This document shows positions 29,955 through 38,265 of a stretch of DNA of 64,000 nt, piece by piece. The stretch lies in contig NZ_CP017195.1 in NCBI RefSeq assembly GCF_006770285.1, forward strand, positions 496,001-560,000, read 5' to 3'. Position numbers and translations under genes: made by a program. Below the pieces are notes generated by a model. The model was not told the origin of the DNA. It saw only the letters and a program-made list of their open reading frames with translations, and ran no database searches. Position 1 is the stretch's first letter. Every line of letters starts with the position of its first letter. The DNA comes from Lactococcus paracarnosus. GTDB taxonomy: Bacteria; Bacillota; Bacilli; Lactobacillales; Streptococcaceae.

Positions 29955-30814
29955 TGAATTTTCAGCAAAGTTTTAAAGGGGTTAAGACAGCTGGCCAATT
30001 ATTTTTAGTACCGACACCAATTGGCAATCTGGATGATATGACCTTTCGTGCGGTAACGATTTTGAAAACAGTTGACTTAATCGCATCAGAGGACACACGT
30101 AACACAAAAAAATTATTGAATCATTTCGAGATTACTACCTCACAAGAAAGTTTTCATGACCATAACAGTGGTTTAAAACTAGGTAAGATGATCGACTTGC
30201 TAAAGTCGGGGAAATCAATCGCTCAGGTATCAGATGCTGGTTTGCCGTCTATCTCCGACCCGGGACATGATTTGGTGCTGGCCTGTATTACCCAGGGGAT
30301 CGATGTCATCGCACTGCCAGGTGCTAGTGCTGGTATCACAGCCTTGATTGCCTCAGGTATTGCGCCGCAGCCACACATTTTCTATGGCTTTTTACCGAGA
30401 AAGAAAAATGAGCAACTTGCTTTTCTAACTGAGAAGGTAGCCTATCCTGAAAGTCAGATTTTTTATGAGTCACCTCATCGTGTGTCCGCAACTTTGACTA
30501 ACATGTTGGCAGTTTATGGTGATCGGGAGGTCGCCTTTGTACGTGAACTGACAAAGATATACGAGGAGTATCGTCGTGGCCCTATTTCAGAGGTTTTAGC
30601 ATCCATCATTGAACAGCCGATAAAGGGAGAATGCCTGATTATTGTAAGTGGTTCAGTAGAACAGCTGAGTCAAGCAGATTCAGACTTAACAGATTTAGAA
30701 GCCGTGCAAGCCCTAATTACGGCAGGTGAAAAGCCTAATGCTGCCATCAAAAAAGTAGCTAAGACACGTGGTTTAGTCAGACAAGAACTGTATCAAGCCT
30801 TCCATCAGCTTTAA
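29951..30814 (+). CDS. rsmI: 16S rRNA (cytidine-1402-2'-O)-methyltransferase
   Basis: SAM-dependent methyltransferase of the tetrapyrrole-methylase fold. The N-terminal block LFLVPTPIGNLDDMTFRA and SEDTRNTKKLL, with VSDAGLPSISDPG further on, are diagnostic for RsmI (YraL). 287 aa. It overlaps the yabA stop by 4 nt (ATGATGA); a second ATG follows immediately. Last gene of the block, with a terminator after it. Confidence 0.94.
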   Translation: MMNFQQSFKGVKTAGQLFLVPTPIGNLDDMTFRAVTILKTVDLIASEDTRNTKKLLNHFEITTSQESFHDHNSGLKLGKMIDLLKSGKSIAQVSDAGLPSISDPGHDLVLACITQGIDVIALPGASAGITALIASGIAPQPHIFYGFLPRKKNEQLAFLTEKVAYPESQIFYESPHRVSATLTNMLAVYGDREVAFVRELTKIYEEYRRGPISEVLASIIEQPIKGECLIIVSGSVEQLSQADSDLTDLEAVQALITAGEKPNAAIKKVAKTRGLVRQELYQAFHQL

Positions 30815-30820
30815 GGTGAA

Positions 30821-30852
30821 AAGATAGTCATTTATTGGCTATCTTATTTTTT
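30821..30852 (+). terminator. Terminator after rsmI
   Basis: AAGATAG pairs with CTATCTT, followed by ATTTTTTT. Confidence 0.7.
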
Positions 30853-30955
30853 TAGGTCGTCATATCATTTTTAAAAGTCCTAAGCAATATAGCTTATGTT
30901 AAACTTAATCTATGATAAAATTAAGCTTAGAAATGATAGAAGAGGTGAAGTGGTT

Positions 30956-31792
30956 ATGAAATTGAAAAAAATTTTAGCGGTAACAGCAGTAGGGTTATTA
31001 AGTGTTGGGTTTTTAGCAGCATGCGGTAAATCTGATAAAAAAGCATCAGATACCGATAAAAAAGTGACGACGGTGACGATTGCTCAGACTGCAGATTCAA
31101 AACCCTACGCTTATAAAGACGGTGATAACTTAACTGGATTCGACATCGAAGTCTTAAAAGCGGTTGATAAAAACTTGCCCGACTATAAATTTGACTTTAA
31201 AACAGTAACAGACGAGTCAATATTGACTGATGTTGATGCTGGTCGTAGCCAAATTGGTGCCAATAATTTTGGTAAAACACCAGAGCGTGAGAAAAAATAT
31301 CTGTTTACATCCCCTATTTCGGAAAATGTAAATGCGATCTTCTCTAGCACCAAAAACAACTTCACATCAATTAAAGATTTGATTGGCAAGAAGACAGAGA
31401 TTCCTGCAGGTACTAACTATGGCGCTATTTTTGAAGCTTGGAATAAGAAAAATCCTGATAAAAAAATTGAGGTTGCTTATTCAGAACGCTCATTAACAGA
31501 CCGACTAGCTGCCGTGGAATCTGGACAAATTGATTTCTTATTTGCATCAAAATTAGCTGCAGAAAATTTTGCTAAAAAACACAATATCACAGTGGCTAGC
31601 AACATTCCTGATCTCAAAAACTATCCGACATTTAAGACCTATGAATATTTTATTTTAGATGGCTCACAAGAAAAACTTCAAAAAGTGATCGATAAAGAAT
31701 TAAAAGTCCTCTATAAAGATGGTACACTCGCAAAATTATCTAAAGAATTTTATGGTGGCGATTATGCACCATCAGCAGATAACTATAAATAA
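30956..31792 (+). CDS. Orphan amino-acid-binding lipoprotein (SBP family 3)
   Basis: Lipoprotein with signal peptide MKLKKILAVTAVGLL... and lipobox LAAC, Cys at about residue 23. The mature protein is a periplasmic-binding-type domain (AYKDGDNLTGFDIEVLKAV; RSQIGANNFGKTPEREKKY, key features only), suggesting an amino acid such as cystine or a polar residue. The start ATG 30956 has GAGGTG upstream. It stands alone between two terminators, so it must use permease and ATPase subunits encoded elsewhere. Confidence 0.88.
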   Translation: MKLKKILAVTAVGLLSVGFLAACGKSDKKASDTDKKVTTVTIAQTADSKPYAYKDGDNLTGFDIEVLKAVDKNLPDYKFDFKTVTDESILTDVDAGRSQIGANNFGKTPEREKKYLFTSPISENVNAIFSSTKNNFTSIKDLIGKKTEIPAGTNYGAIFEAWNKKNPDKKIEVAYSERSLTDRLAAVESGQIDFLFASKLAAENFAKKHNITVASNIPDLKNYPTFKTYEYFILDGSQEKLQKVIDKELKVLYKDGTLAKLSKEFYGGDYAPSADNYK

Positions 31793-31828
31793 TACGTTGT
31801 CGATAGCACACGAATTGAGCTTATAAAA

Positions 31829-31863
31829 AATGACTAAAGGTTTGATACCCTTAGTCTTTTTTA
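31829..31863 (+). terminator. Terminator after the binding lipoprotein gene
   Basis: GACTAAAGG pairs with CCCTTAGTC (one mismatch), followed by TTTTTT. Confidence 0.8.
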
Positions 31864-31909
31864 TATGATAAGTCAGATAAGTGGAGTAGCTAGCTACGGT
31901 AAGGTGTCT

Positions 31910-33013
31910 TTAATGTAATAGGAGCAATCCTGCTATGAAAAAGACAAAGAGATAAACGATATTGTAGACTGTAAACTTGGCAAAAAAGGATGACGTTGAC
32001 TGATCCTCAGATAGGAGATGATATTGTCTTAAGGCTAGGAGATTAGCTAAAGAGGCAACGATTGTCCCTAGACCACCTACTGTGACACCTAAATAAATAG
32101 CAGAGACATGGTTGGTGAATTTAGAGAGTAAAACCGCCGCTGGCACATTACTAATGAGTTGGCTTGAGATAATAGCAGTCGAGAAAATCGAGAAAGTTGT
32201 CGTTGTGACGTGCTCTAGAAATAGATGAATCTCTGGAATGCGACCTACTGCACCAACAATGATGAAAAAGTTGATAAAGGTTAAAATAATCCCATAGTCG
32301 ACGGTTTCATAAATGGTGCGATCGACATAAGCTGTACAAAGCAAACTGGCAATTAGCGAGAGGATAATCGGGATAAAGGATAAGACCCCCAGTAAAACGA
32401 GGAACGTCGTAAGGAGTAAGGCAAGGAGGTGTTTTCGAGGGACGGTTAGCTCAGTACTTTTAAGTTGACTAATTTTGTCTTTGGGAAAGAAAAATAGGCA
32501 AAGTAGTAGGGTTAGGAAACTGACCAAACCGATGGGTAAGGAGAGACTTAGAAAATCAATAATCGATAGATGAAAGAAAGAGACGAGGTAGATATTTTGC
32601 GGATTAGCAAACGGCGTGATCGAGCTACCTAAATTTGCATATATTGTCATCAGACTGATGACAGCTATCTTGGGTAGTTTTATTTTTTTGCTAATATTAA
32701 ATACAATCGGAACAAGTGTTAAAATCGCAACATCATTGGTGAAAAACATGGAACCAAAAAAGGAGAATAGGAAGATGACGAGGATAATCCCTCTGGTCGT
32801 ATTACATTTCTCTATGATTAGGTTAGCGACATGATTGAGGATTGTCAGGTGCTCGTAGATTGAGATGACAATGATTAAACTTAATAGGGTAAGGATCGTC
32901 TTCATGTCAATATCAGATGGCTTTACGGTGCCAAAGATAAGGGCAAGCAGCGACATGAAAAGGGTCACTAGTAGTGTTTTATCGGAGAAAATCCGTTTTA
33001 AGGTAAGTGTCAT
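31910..33013 (-). CDS. ArsB/NhaD-superfamily anion permease
   Basis: 367-aa membrane protein with about ten hydrophobic segments. Signature-like stretches FFTNDVAILTLVPI, NLGSSITPFANPQNIY and a repeated half ISNVPAAVLLSKF are typical of the ion-transporter (IT) superfamily, covering citrate, arsenite and Na+/H+ carriers. The Asn-rich hairpin motifs suggest an inorganic or carboxylate anion; the substrate is unknown. Shorter than the usual 420 or more residues. Monocistronic on the minus strand, with GGAAAAG upstream. Confidence 0.8.
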   Translation of the reverse strand: MTLTLKRIFSDKTLLVTLFMSLLALIFGTVKPSDIDMKTILTLLSLIIVISIYEHLTILNHVANLIIEKCNTTRGIILVIFLFSFFGSMFFTNDVAILTLVPIVFNISKKIKLPKIAVISLMTIYANLGSSITPFANPQNIYLVSFFHLSIIDFLSLSLPIGLVSFLTLLLCLFFFPKDKISQLKSTELTVPRKHLLALLLTTFLVLLGVLSFIPIILSLIASLLCTAYVDRTIYETVDYGIILTFINFFIIVGAVGRIPEIHLFLEHVTTTTFSIFSTAIISSQLISNVPAAVLLSKFTNHVSAIYLGVTVGGLGTIVASLANLLALRQYHLLSEDQSTSSFFAKFTVYNIVYLFVFFIAGLLLLH

Positions 33014-33227
33014 ATTGTCTTTTCCGGTCTTTAAAAAAGTATTGGTACAAAGTGTATTCTATCATAAAAGACGATGGATAGGCATATAAAATAACTCAGT
33101 ATTAAGCGATATATCGGAAAAGTAAGCAAAGGCATGGCTTGCTAGCTAGCATGACCTAACGCATTGTATAACAAAACAAGTCATGACTAATCAATCAAAT
33201 CGTTGACCCGTGTGCTACAATATAGGT

Positions 33228-33950
33228 ATGAAAACACAAAAATATGTGACGATCGCAAATATTTTAAGAAACAAGATTTTATCTGGCGAGTATCCTGTTA
33301 AGAGTAAACTGCCCTATGAGCGGGAAATGATTGCTAAATTTCAGGCCTCTAAAATGACCATAAAAAAGGCAACAGATATTTTAGTGGATGAAGGGATGAT
33401 TACCAAAATCAAGGCGAAGGGGACCTTTGTTAATGATTTTGCAGAAGGCTCCCTTGACCAGATGAAGCAGGGGAATTATTTTAGAGGATTGACGGCACTC
33501 TATGCAGACATCACGCTGACGTCTCATGTCTTAGTATTTGAAGTCATTCCCTCGGATGCCTTTATCAGTGACAAATTAAATCTATCTGTTAATACAGCAG
33601 TCTATCATATTAAACGCGTGAGAATCAAGGATGAACAGCCATTTGTTGTGGAAGAGATATGGATGCCAGCTAGTTTGATCGTCAATTTGAAGCGCGTCCA
33701 TGTTGAACATTCTATCTATGAATATATCGAGCAACAGCTGGGCTATATTATTGATAAATCACATAGACGAATTGAAGTCCATACTGCCAATGAAACTGAT
33801 GCAGCACTCTTACAAATTGCCATTGGTCAACCGGTTATACTTGCTAGGCAAACAGGGCGTTTTAGCACAGGTCAAGTATTTGAATATTCTAAGGCAACAC
33901 ACCTTGGAGAGACATTTAGCATGGATGTTATCCTAACCAGACGAAATTAA
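33228..33950 (+). CDS. GntR/HutC-family transcriptional regulator (UTRA domain)
   Basis: Winged-helix N-terminal domain (1-75: KYPVKSKLPYERE-type core with MTIKKATDILVDEGMI) plus a UTRA effector domain (80-240) that senses a sugar phosphate in related proteins. 240 aa. ATG 33228 is preferred over an in-frame TTG at 33210: the -10 TACAAT (33216-33221) overlaps the longer version and ends 6 nt before this ATG. It directly precedes a cellobiose-type PTS permease and phospho-glycosidase and probably represses them. Confidence 0.88.
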   Translation: MKTQKYVTIANILRNKILSGEYPVKSKLPYEREMIAKFQASKMTIKKATDILVDEGMITKIKAKGTFVNDFAEGSLDQMKQGNYFRGLTALYADITLTSHVLVFEVIPSDAFISDKLNLSVNTAVYHIKRVRIKDEQPFVVEEIWMPASLIVNLKRVHVEHSIYEYIEQQLGYIIDKSHRRIEVHTANETDAALLQIAIGQPVILARQTGRFSTGQVFEYSKATHLGETFSMDVILTRRN

Positions 33951-34027
33951 GCTATACATTAGCAGGTATAAAATAGCCTAAATCCCTTTATATAGCTGAT
34001 TTTAGGTGTAATATAAGCTATACATTA
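33949..34027 (+). promoter_or_regulatory. Paired 13-bp operator-like repeats upstream of the PTS permease
   Basis: AAGCTATACATTA occurs at 33949-33961 and 34015-34027, exactly 66 bp (about six helical turns) apart. The first is part of the palindrome GCTA-TACAT-TAGC. They are the likely binding sites of the GntR-type regulator encoded just upstream. Confidence 0.55.
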
Positions 34028-34048
34028 CCGAAAACCCTCTTGTAACTT

Positions 34049-34067
34049 TATAATGGAAGCGTTATCA
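34049..34067 (+). promoter_or_regulatory. PTS operon -10 box overlapped by a cre site
   Basis: TATAAT (34049-34054) abuts TGGAAGCGTTATCA (34054-34067), which fits the cre consensus except at the third base. Binding of CcpA there would block the start site. Confidence 0.6.
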
Positions 34068-34100
34068 TAAGCTTATCAAATAAGATTTGGAGGTTCTCAC

Positions 34101-35384
34101 ATGAATCGATTTATGGATGTATTGGGTGCTAAAATTGCACCTATCGCACAGAAAATAGGCGGTAATCTTTATCTGACAGTCCTTCGGGATGCGTTTATGC
34201 TTAGTTTTCCACTCACCATGTTTGGCTCATTCATTGTTGTATTTAACAATTTACCATTTTGGCCAGATTCATTAAAAGCACAATTTTCAACTTTATTCGG
34301 TAATGGACAAAATGCAACCATGTCTATCATGACCGTTTTTGTGACACTTGGTATCGGCTATTATTTTTCAAAAGCAAAACAAGTTGAGGCAATCTTTGGG
34401 GCAGTCGTATCCTTAGCGTCATTTTTAATTCTGACACCATTCTTCATGACTGTTCTGGATGGCAAGAAAGAAATTCAGGCTTCTGGTCTTCTCTCTCTTG
34501 ATCGCTTAGGTGCTAAGGGCATGTTCCTTGGTATGATAGCGGCCTTCTTAGCAGCTAAACTCTACGTCTATTTCACACAAAAAGGCTTTGTCATCACAAT
34601 GCCTGATGGTGTGCCACCTGCAGTTTCTAAATCATTTTCAGCATTAATTCCTGTTTTAGGCACACTATTACCATTTCTAATTGGTAATGCAATCATGGTT
34701 GGCGTTTTCAATACCAACTTACACGATGTCATCTATAACATCATCCAAAAACCACTCACAGGACTTGGTACCTCTTTACCAGGCACAATTATTGCCGTAT
34801 TCTTTGTTCAATTCCTTTGGTTCTTCGGCTTGCACGGTCAAGTTATTGTTAACTCAGTATTTGAACCATTTTGGCAAACAAATGGACTTGACAATGCAGA
34901 ACTCCTCAAAAAAGGCAATACAGCCTTACAAGAACATGGTCATATCGTAACAAAATCATTTATGGATACCTTCACTGTATCCCTCGGTGGATCAGGTTCA
35001 ACTTTAATCGTCTTGATTTTGATTATGGTTGTTATGACTAAAAAACAATATAAAGAAGTTGCAAGACTTGCAATCGCACCAGGTATATTTAATGTGAATG
35101 AACCCGTTATCTTCGGTTTACCGATGGTGATGAATGCGACACTCTTCATCCCTTGGATTCTTGCACCACTTGTATCAGTTGTCATCGCTTATGCAGGATT
35201 TGCATCAGGTCTTGTGCCATTGACGACGGGTGCACAAGTACCATGGACAATGCCAGCTATCATTTCAGGATTCCTTGCCACTAACTCGATTATGGGTAGT
35301 GTGCTTCAAATCGTTCAGATGCTTGCCGTTGGCCTTATCTATCTACCATTCTTACTCATGATTGATAAATCAAAAGAGGTATAA
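34101..35384 (+). CDS. celB: PTS cellobiose/beta-glucoside permease, EIIC component
   Basis: Membrane sugar channel of the lactose/cellobiose PTS family. 427 aa with about ten membrane segments, including FMLSFPLTMFGSFIVVFNNLPFW near the N-terminus, the FGLHGQVIVNSVFEPFWQTN region, and NEPVIFGLPMVMN near residue 335, where the conserved Glu binds sugar. GGAGG precedes the ATG. No EIIA or EIIB gene is nearby, so these must be supplied in trans. It is followed by a GH1 gene in the same operon. Confidence 0.92.
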   Translation: MNRFMDVLGAKIAPIAQKIGGNLYLTVLRDAFMLSFPLTMFGSFIVVFNNLPFWPDSLKAQFSTLFGNGQNATMSIMTVFVTLGIGYYFSKAKQVEAIFGAVVSLASFLILTPFFMTVLDGKKEIQASGLLSLDRLGAKGMFLGMIAAFLAAKLYVYFTQKGFVITMPDGVPPAVSKSFSALIPVLGTLLPFLIGNAIMVGVFNTNLHDVIYNIIQKPLTGLGTSLPGTIIAVFFVQFLWFFGLHGQVIVNSVFEPFWQTNGLDNAELLKKGNTALQEHGHIVTKSFMDTFTVSLGGSGSTLIVLILIMVVMTKKQYKEVARLAIAPGIFNVNEPVIFGLPMVMNATLFIPWILAPLVSVVIAYAGFASGLVPLTTGAQVPWTMPAIISGFLATNSIMGSVLQIVQMLAVGLIYLPFLLMIDKSKEV

Positions 35385-35438
35385 TGAGCTAAACACAAGA
35401 CGAGCCATATAGACTTAGTAAAAATAGAAAGAGCGCTT

Positions 35439-36860
35439 ATGACATTACTTGAATTTCCACAAAATTTTTGGTGGGGTGCTGCCACCTCGGGACCACAAAC
35501 AGAAGGTAGATTTCATAAGACACACGACAATATATTTGATTATGACTTTGATCACTTTCCAGACCATTACTGGGGAGGGATTGGCCCAGATACAGCTTCC
35601 AATTTTTACAATGACTACCAAACAGATATCGCCTTAATGAAGGCAGCAGGCTTAAGCTCTGTCAGAACATCGATTCAATGGACACGCTTGATTGATGATT
35701 TGGAAACGGGCACTGTTAATGCAGATGCAGCTAGATTTTATAATGCTGTGATCGATGAATTTATCGCAAATGGTATCAAACCGGTCATTAATCTCCATCA
35801 TTTTGACATCCCGGTTTCACTAGTCCACAAATATGGTGGCTGGGAGTCCAAACATGTTGTCGACTTATTTGTTAAGTTTGCGCAAGCAAGTTTTACCTTG
35901 TTCTCTGATCGTGTGACCGATTGGTTCACACATAATGAGCCTATGGTAGTGGTTGAAGGGGGCTATCTTTACCAGTTTCACTATCCAGATATCATAGATG
36001 GTAAGCGGGCTGTTCAAGTTGCTTATAATTTACAGCTTGCCTCTTCGAAAGCAATCGCTGCATTTCGTCAGGTAAATCAAAATCCTGACGGTAAAATCGG
36101 TATCATTCTGAACTTGACACCAAACTATCCTGCATCAGCATCACCTGAGGATCAGGCAGCTGCAACATTTGCAGATTTATGGCAAAATCGCCTATTCTTA
36201 GACGCATCTGTTAAAGGTGCATTTGCAGCAGAACTCGTCGATGTGCTAACAAATGATGACGTACTTTGGGCATCAACAGCTGAAGAGTTAGCCATCATTC
36301 AGAAAAATACAGTCGATTACCTAGGTGTTAATTTCTATCACCCTAACCGTGCACAAGCACCGAAATACGCACCAGATTCACTAGCCATAGATTGGTTGCC
36401 AGACAAATACTTTGAAGTATTTGACAAACGTGGTGTGCGCATGAATGCGGATCGCGGATGGGAAATTTATCCTAAAGCACTCTATGATATTGCCAAAAAT
36501 ATCCAAGAAAATTATGGGAATATTGCCTGGTTTGTATCTGAAAATGGTATGGGTGTAGCGCGTGAAGATCGCTATCTAGGTGAAGATGGGATCATTCAAG
36601 ATGACTATCGCATTCGCTTCATCAAAGAACATCTTTACTATGTTCATAAAGCAATTGCAGAAGGTGCTAACTGTTTTGGCTATCATCTTTGGACACCGAT
36701 AGACTGTTTTAGCTGGCGAAATTCATATAAAAATCGCTATGGCTTGATTGCAGTTGATGTACATAGACAAGACAAAACACTTAAAAAATCAGCTCACTTC
36801 TTCAAAGCCTTGTCAGCATCATCTAGCTTCGATATTAGTGATATTGAAATGGCGAAATAA
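35439..36860 (+). CDS. GH1 6-phospho-beta-glucosidase/galactosidase
   Basis: Retaining glycosidase of family 1 that cleaves the phosphorylated disaccharide delivered by the PTS. Acid/base Glu is E167 in THNEP; the nucleophile is E368 in VSENG. The phospho-sugar pocket pattern Ser...Lys-x-x-Tyr is seen in SWRNSYKNRYG, which supports a 6-phospho substrate. 473 aa is normal. It lies 54 nt after the permease, with a strong terminator after it. Confidence 0.9.
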   Translation: MTLLEFPQNFWWGAATSGPQTEGRFHKTHDNIFDYDFDHFPDHYWGGIGPDTASNFYNDYQTDIALMKAAGLSSVRTSIQWTRLIDDLETGTVNADAARFYNAVIDEFIANGIKPVINLHHFDIPVSLVHKYGGWESKHVVDLFVKFAQASFTLFSDRVTDWFTHNEPMVVVEGGYLYQFHYPDIIDGKRAVQVAYNLQLASSKAIAAFRQVNQNPDGKIGIILNLTPNYPASASPEDQAAATFADLWQNRLFLDASVKGAFAAELVDVLTNDDVLWASTAEELAIIQKNTVDYLGVNFYHPNRAQAPKYAPDSLAIDWLPDKYFEVFDKRGVRMNADRGWEIYPKALYDIAKNIQENYGNIAWFVSENGMGVAREDRYLGEDGIIQDDYRIRFIKEHLYYVHKAIAEGANCFGYHLWTPIDCFSWRNSYKNRYGLIAVDVHRQDKTLKKSAHFFKALSASSSFDISDIEMAK

Positions 36861-36897
36861 GTAGTAGTAGATTGCTTAACCTTAGCTAATACAAGTC

Positions 36898-36937
36898 AAA
36901 AACCGGATAGCGGTAAATCCGCTATCCGGTTTTTTTT
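36898..36937 (+). terminator. Strong terminator after the GH1 gene
   Basis: The stem AAAACCGGATAGCGG / CCGCTATCCGGTTTT around TAAAT is perfect, with a run of eight T. It forms the left border of the peptide locus. Confidence 0.92.
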
Positions 36938-37028
36938 GACGTTATCAGGTATCAGATAGCATGAGTAAGAGCACACTGACACTAGCTAACATCTGCTAGA
37001 TTAAAAAATAACAAATTTTACTTTATCC

Positions 37029-37083
37029 TTGACACACCGATTATGATATTGTATAATAACATCATAAAGTAAGCGCTTACTTT
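37029..37083 (+). promoter_or_regulatory. Peptide-gene promoter with palindromic cre-like operator
   Basis: Consensus promoter TTGACA (37029-37034), 17 bp, TATAAT (37052-37057). An 18-bp perfect palindrome, AAAGTAAGCGCTTACTTT (37066-37083), begins at the expected start site. It fits the lactococcal cre pattern except at the last base and would act as a roadblock operator for CcpA or another LacI-family protein. Confidence 0.75.
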
Positions 37084-37106
37084 AAAAAATAAAAGGAGGA
37101 TTCAAA

Positions 37107-37277
37107 ATGAAACAATTAACAGTTAATGAAACTCAAAAGATTGTAGGTGGGGTATCTTGGGAGTGTTTGGAGTGCCGGTTTAAGAGTGCTGATCATGTAT
37201 TCAGAGCTACTGCAAGTCAAAGAGCCTATGAGCATGAATCACGATATGGCCACTATGGTGAAACAAGAATAAGATAA
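37107..37277 (+). CDS. Double-glycine-leader peptide precursor (putative bacteriocin or signal)
   Basis: 56-residue precursor with AGGAGG 8 nt before the ATG. The leader is MKQLTVNETQKIVGG (15 residues). Counted from the cleavage site it has Leu(-12), Glu(-8), Ile(-4), Gly(-2) and Gly(-1), the classical class II/ComC leader pattern. The predicted mature peptide has 41 residues starting VSWECLECRFKS and ending HYGETRIR. It has two Cys (C20, C23) and His at 30, 43 and 49. It is rich in Tyr, Arg and Glu, nearly neutral, and has no hydrophobic helix. The adjacent C39 exporter supports export and cleavage. Antibacterial activity is inferred from context; a signalling role is the alternative. Confidence 0.85.
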   Translation: MKQLTVNETQKIVGGVSWECLECRFKSADHVFRATASQRAYEHESRYGHYGETRIR

Positions 37278-37339
37278 TTTTTTGTCAAGACTGCTAAACG
37301 CGCGTGTAAACTAGTCACTAGTTAGTGATAATTATTAGG

Positions 37340-37376
37340 AAACTGCTATTGCATGACTGTCAATATGCAGTTTTTT
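37340..37376 (+). terminator. Hairpin terminator between the peptide gene and its transporters
   Basis: AAACTGC pairs with GCAGTTT, with an inner ATTG/CAAT stem, followed by TTTTTT. It should let the peptide mRNA accumulate in excess of the transporter message. Confidence 0.75.
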
Positions 37377-37395
37377 AGTTAAGTATGGAGGAAAC

Positions 37396-38265
37396 TTGTT
37401 AGTATTAAACAATATTTATAAAAAATATCAGGATAAAGTCATTCTAGAAGATATCTGTTTGACTTTAAACAATGGTATCTATGGCTTACTTGGTGCGAAT
37501 GGAGCTGGCAAAACGACGCTGATGAAAATGATTTGTGGCGTGATCAAACCAAGCTCTGGTCATATCCACTATGATGGTGAAGCGATAGGAAGTGGTCAAA
37601 GTCAACTCATCGATTGTCTGGGCTATTTACCTCAAGATTTTAGCTACTACCCGGAGTTTACCGCCTATGAATTCATCACCTATATGGCTACTTTAAAAGG
37701 GATGAGTAGAAGTGATTTTGAGAAGCAGGGACACGCTCTTTTACAGATGGTGGGACTGGACACAGTGAAACATGCTAAAATAAAGTCCTTCTCTGGTGGG
37801 ATGAAACAAAGATTAGGCATTGCCCAAGCGCTTTTAGGCGACCCAAAAGTTTTAATTCTGGATGAGCCAACTGTTGGTCTGGATCCCAAGGAAAGAATTC
37901 GCTTTCGTAATCTGATCAGTTCCTTGTCTAAAGATAAGATCATTATTTTATCAACGCATATTATTGGTGATATCGATGCAGTGGCAGACGAGATACTCAT
38001 TCTTAAAAAGGGTATCCTGCTTGAGCAGGCGACACCCCAATTATTATTAGAGAAAATAGACAACCAAGTTTGGGAAGTTGAAGTGGAGATAGACCTTGCT
38101 GATAAACTCAAAGCATCATACATTATTAGCAATCAAAAAGTTGTCAATAATCGGCTGATGCTACGGATTGTATCAAGTGTTTCGCCTATTGAGGGTGCCC
38201 ATCATGTGCAACCTAATCTGGAAGACTTGTATCTTTATTATTTTCCAAATATAGGAGAAAGTTAA
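37396..38265 (+). CDS. ABC transporter ATPase, candidate peptide immunity
   Basis: 289-aa ATPase of the multidrug/ABC-2 export type. Walker A GANGAGKTT (near 36-44), Q-loop LPQDF, signature FSGGMKQRLGIAQAL, Walker B VLILDEPTVGLDPKE and H-loop STHI. The start is TTG 37396 with GGAGG 4 nt upstream. It overlaps the permease gene by one base (TAATG). The pair most resembles self-protection transporters of bacteriocin and lantibiotic clusters; this role is inferred from location. Confidence 0.85.
   Translation: MLVLNNIYKKYQDKVILEDICLTLNNGIYGLLGANGAGKTTLMKMICGVIKPSSGHIHYDGEAIGSGQSQLIDCLGYLPQDFSYYPEFTAYEFITYMATLKGMSRSDFEKQGHALLQMVGLDTVKHAKIKSFSGGMKQRLGIAQALLGDPKVLILDEPTVGLDPKERIRFRNLISSLSKDKIIILSTHIIGDIDAVADEILILKKGILLEQATPQLLLEKIDNQVWEVEVEIDLADKLKASYIISNQKVVNNRLMLRIVSSVSPIEGAHHVQPNLEDLYLYYFPNIGES

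Noticed and set aside
37306-37322. Small palindrome AACTAGTCACTAGTT after the peptide gene as a second operator
   Set aside because: Imperfect context, inside an untranslated region with no promoter nearby. Likely chance.
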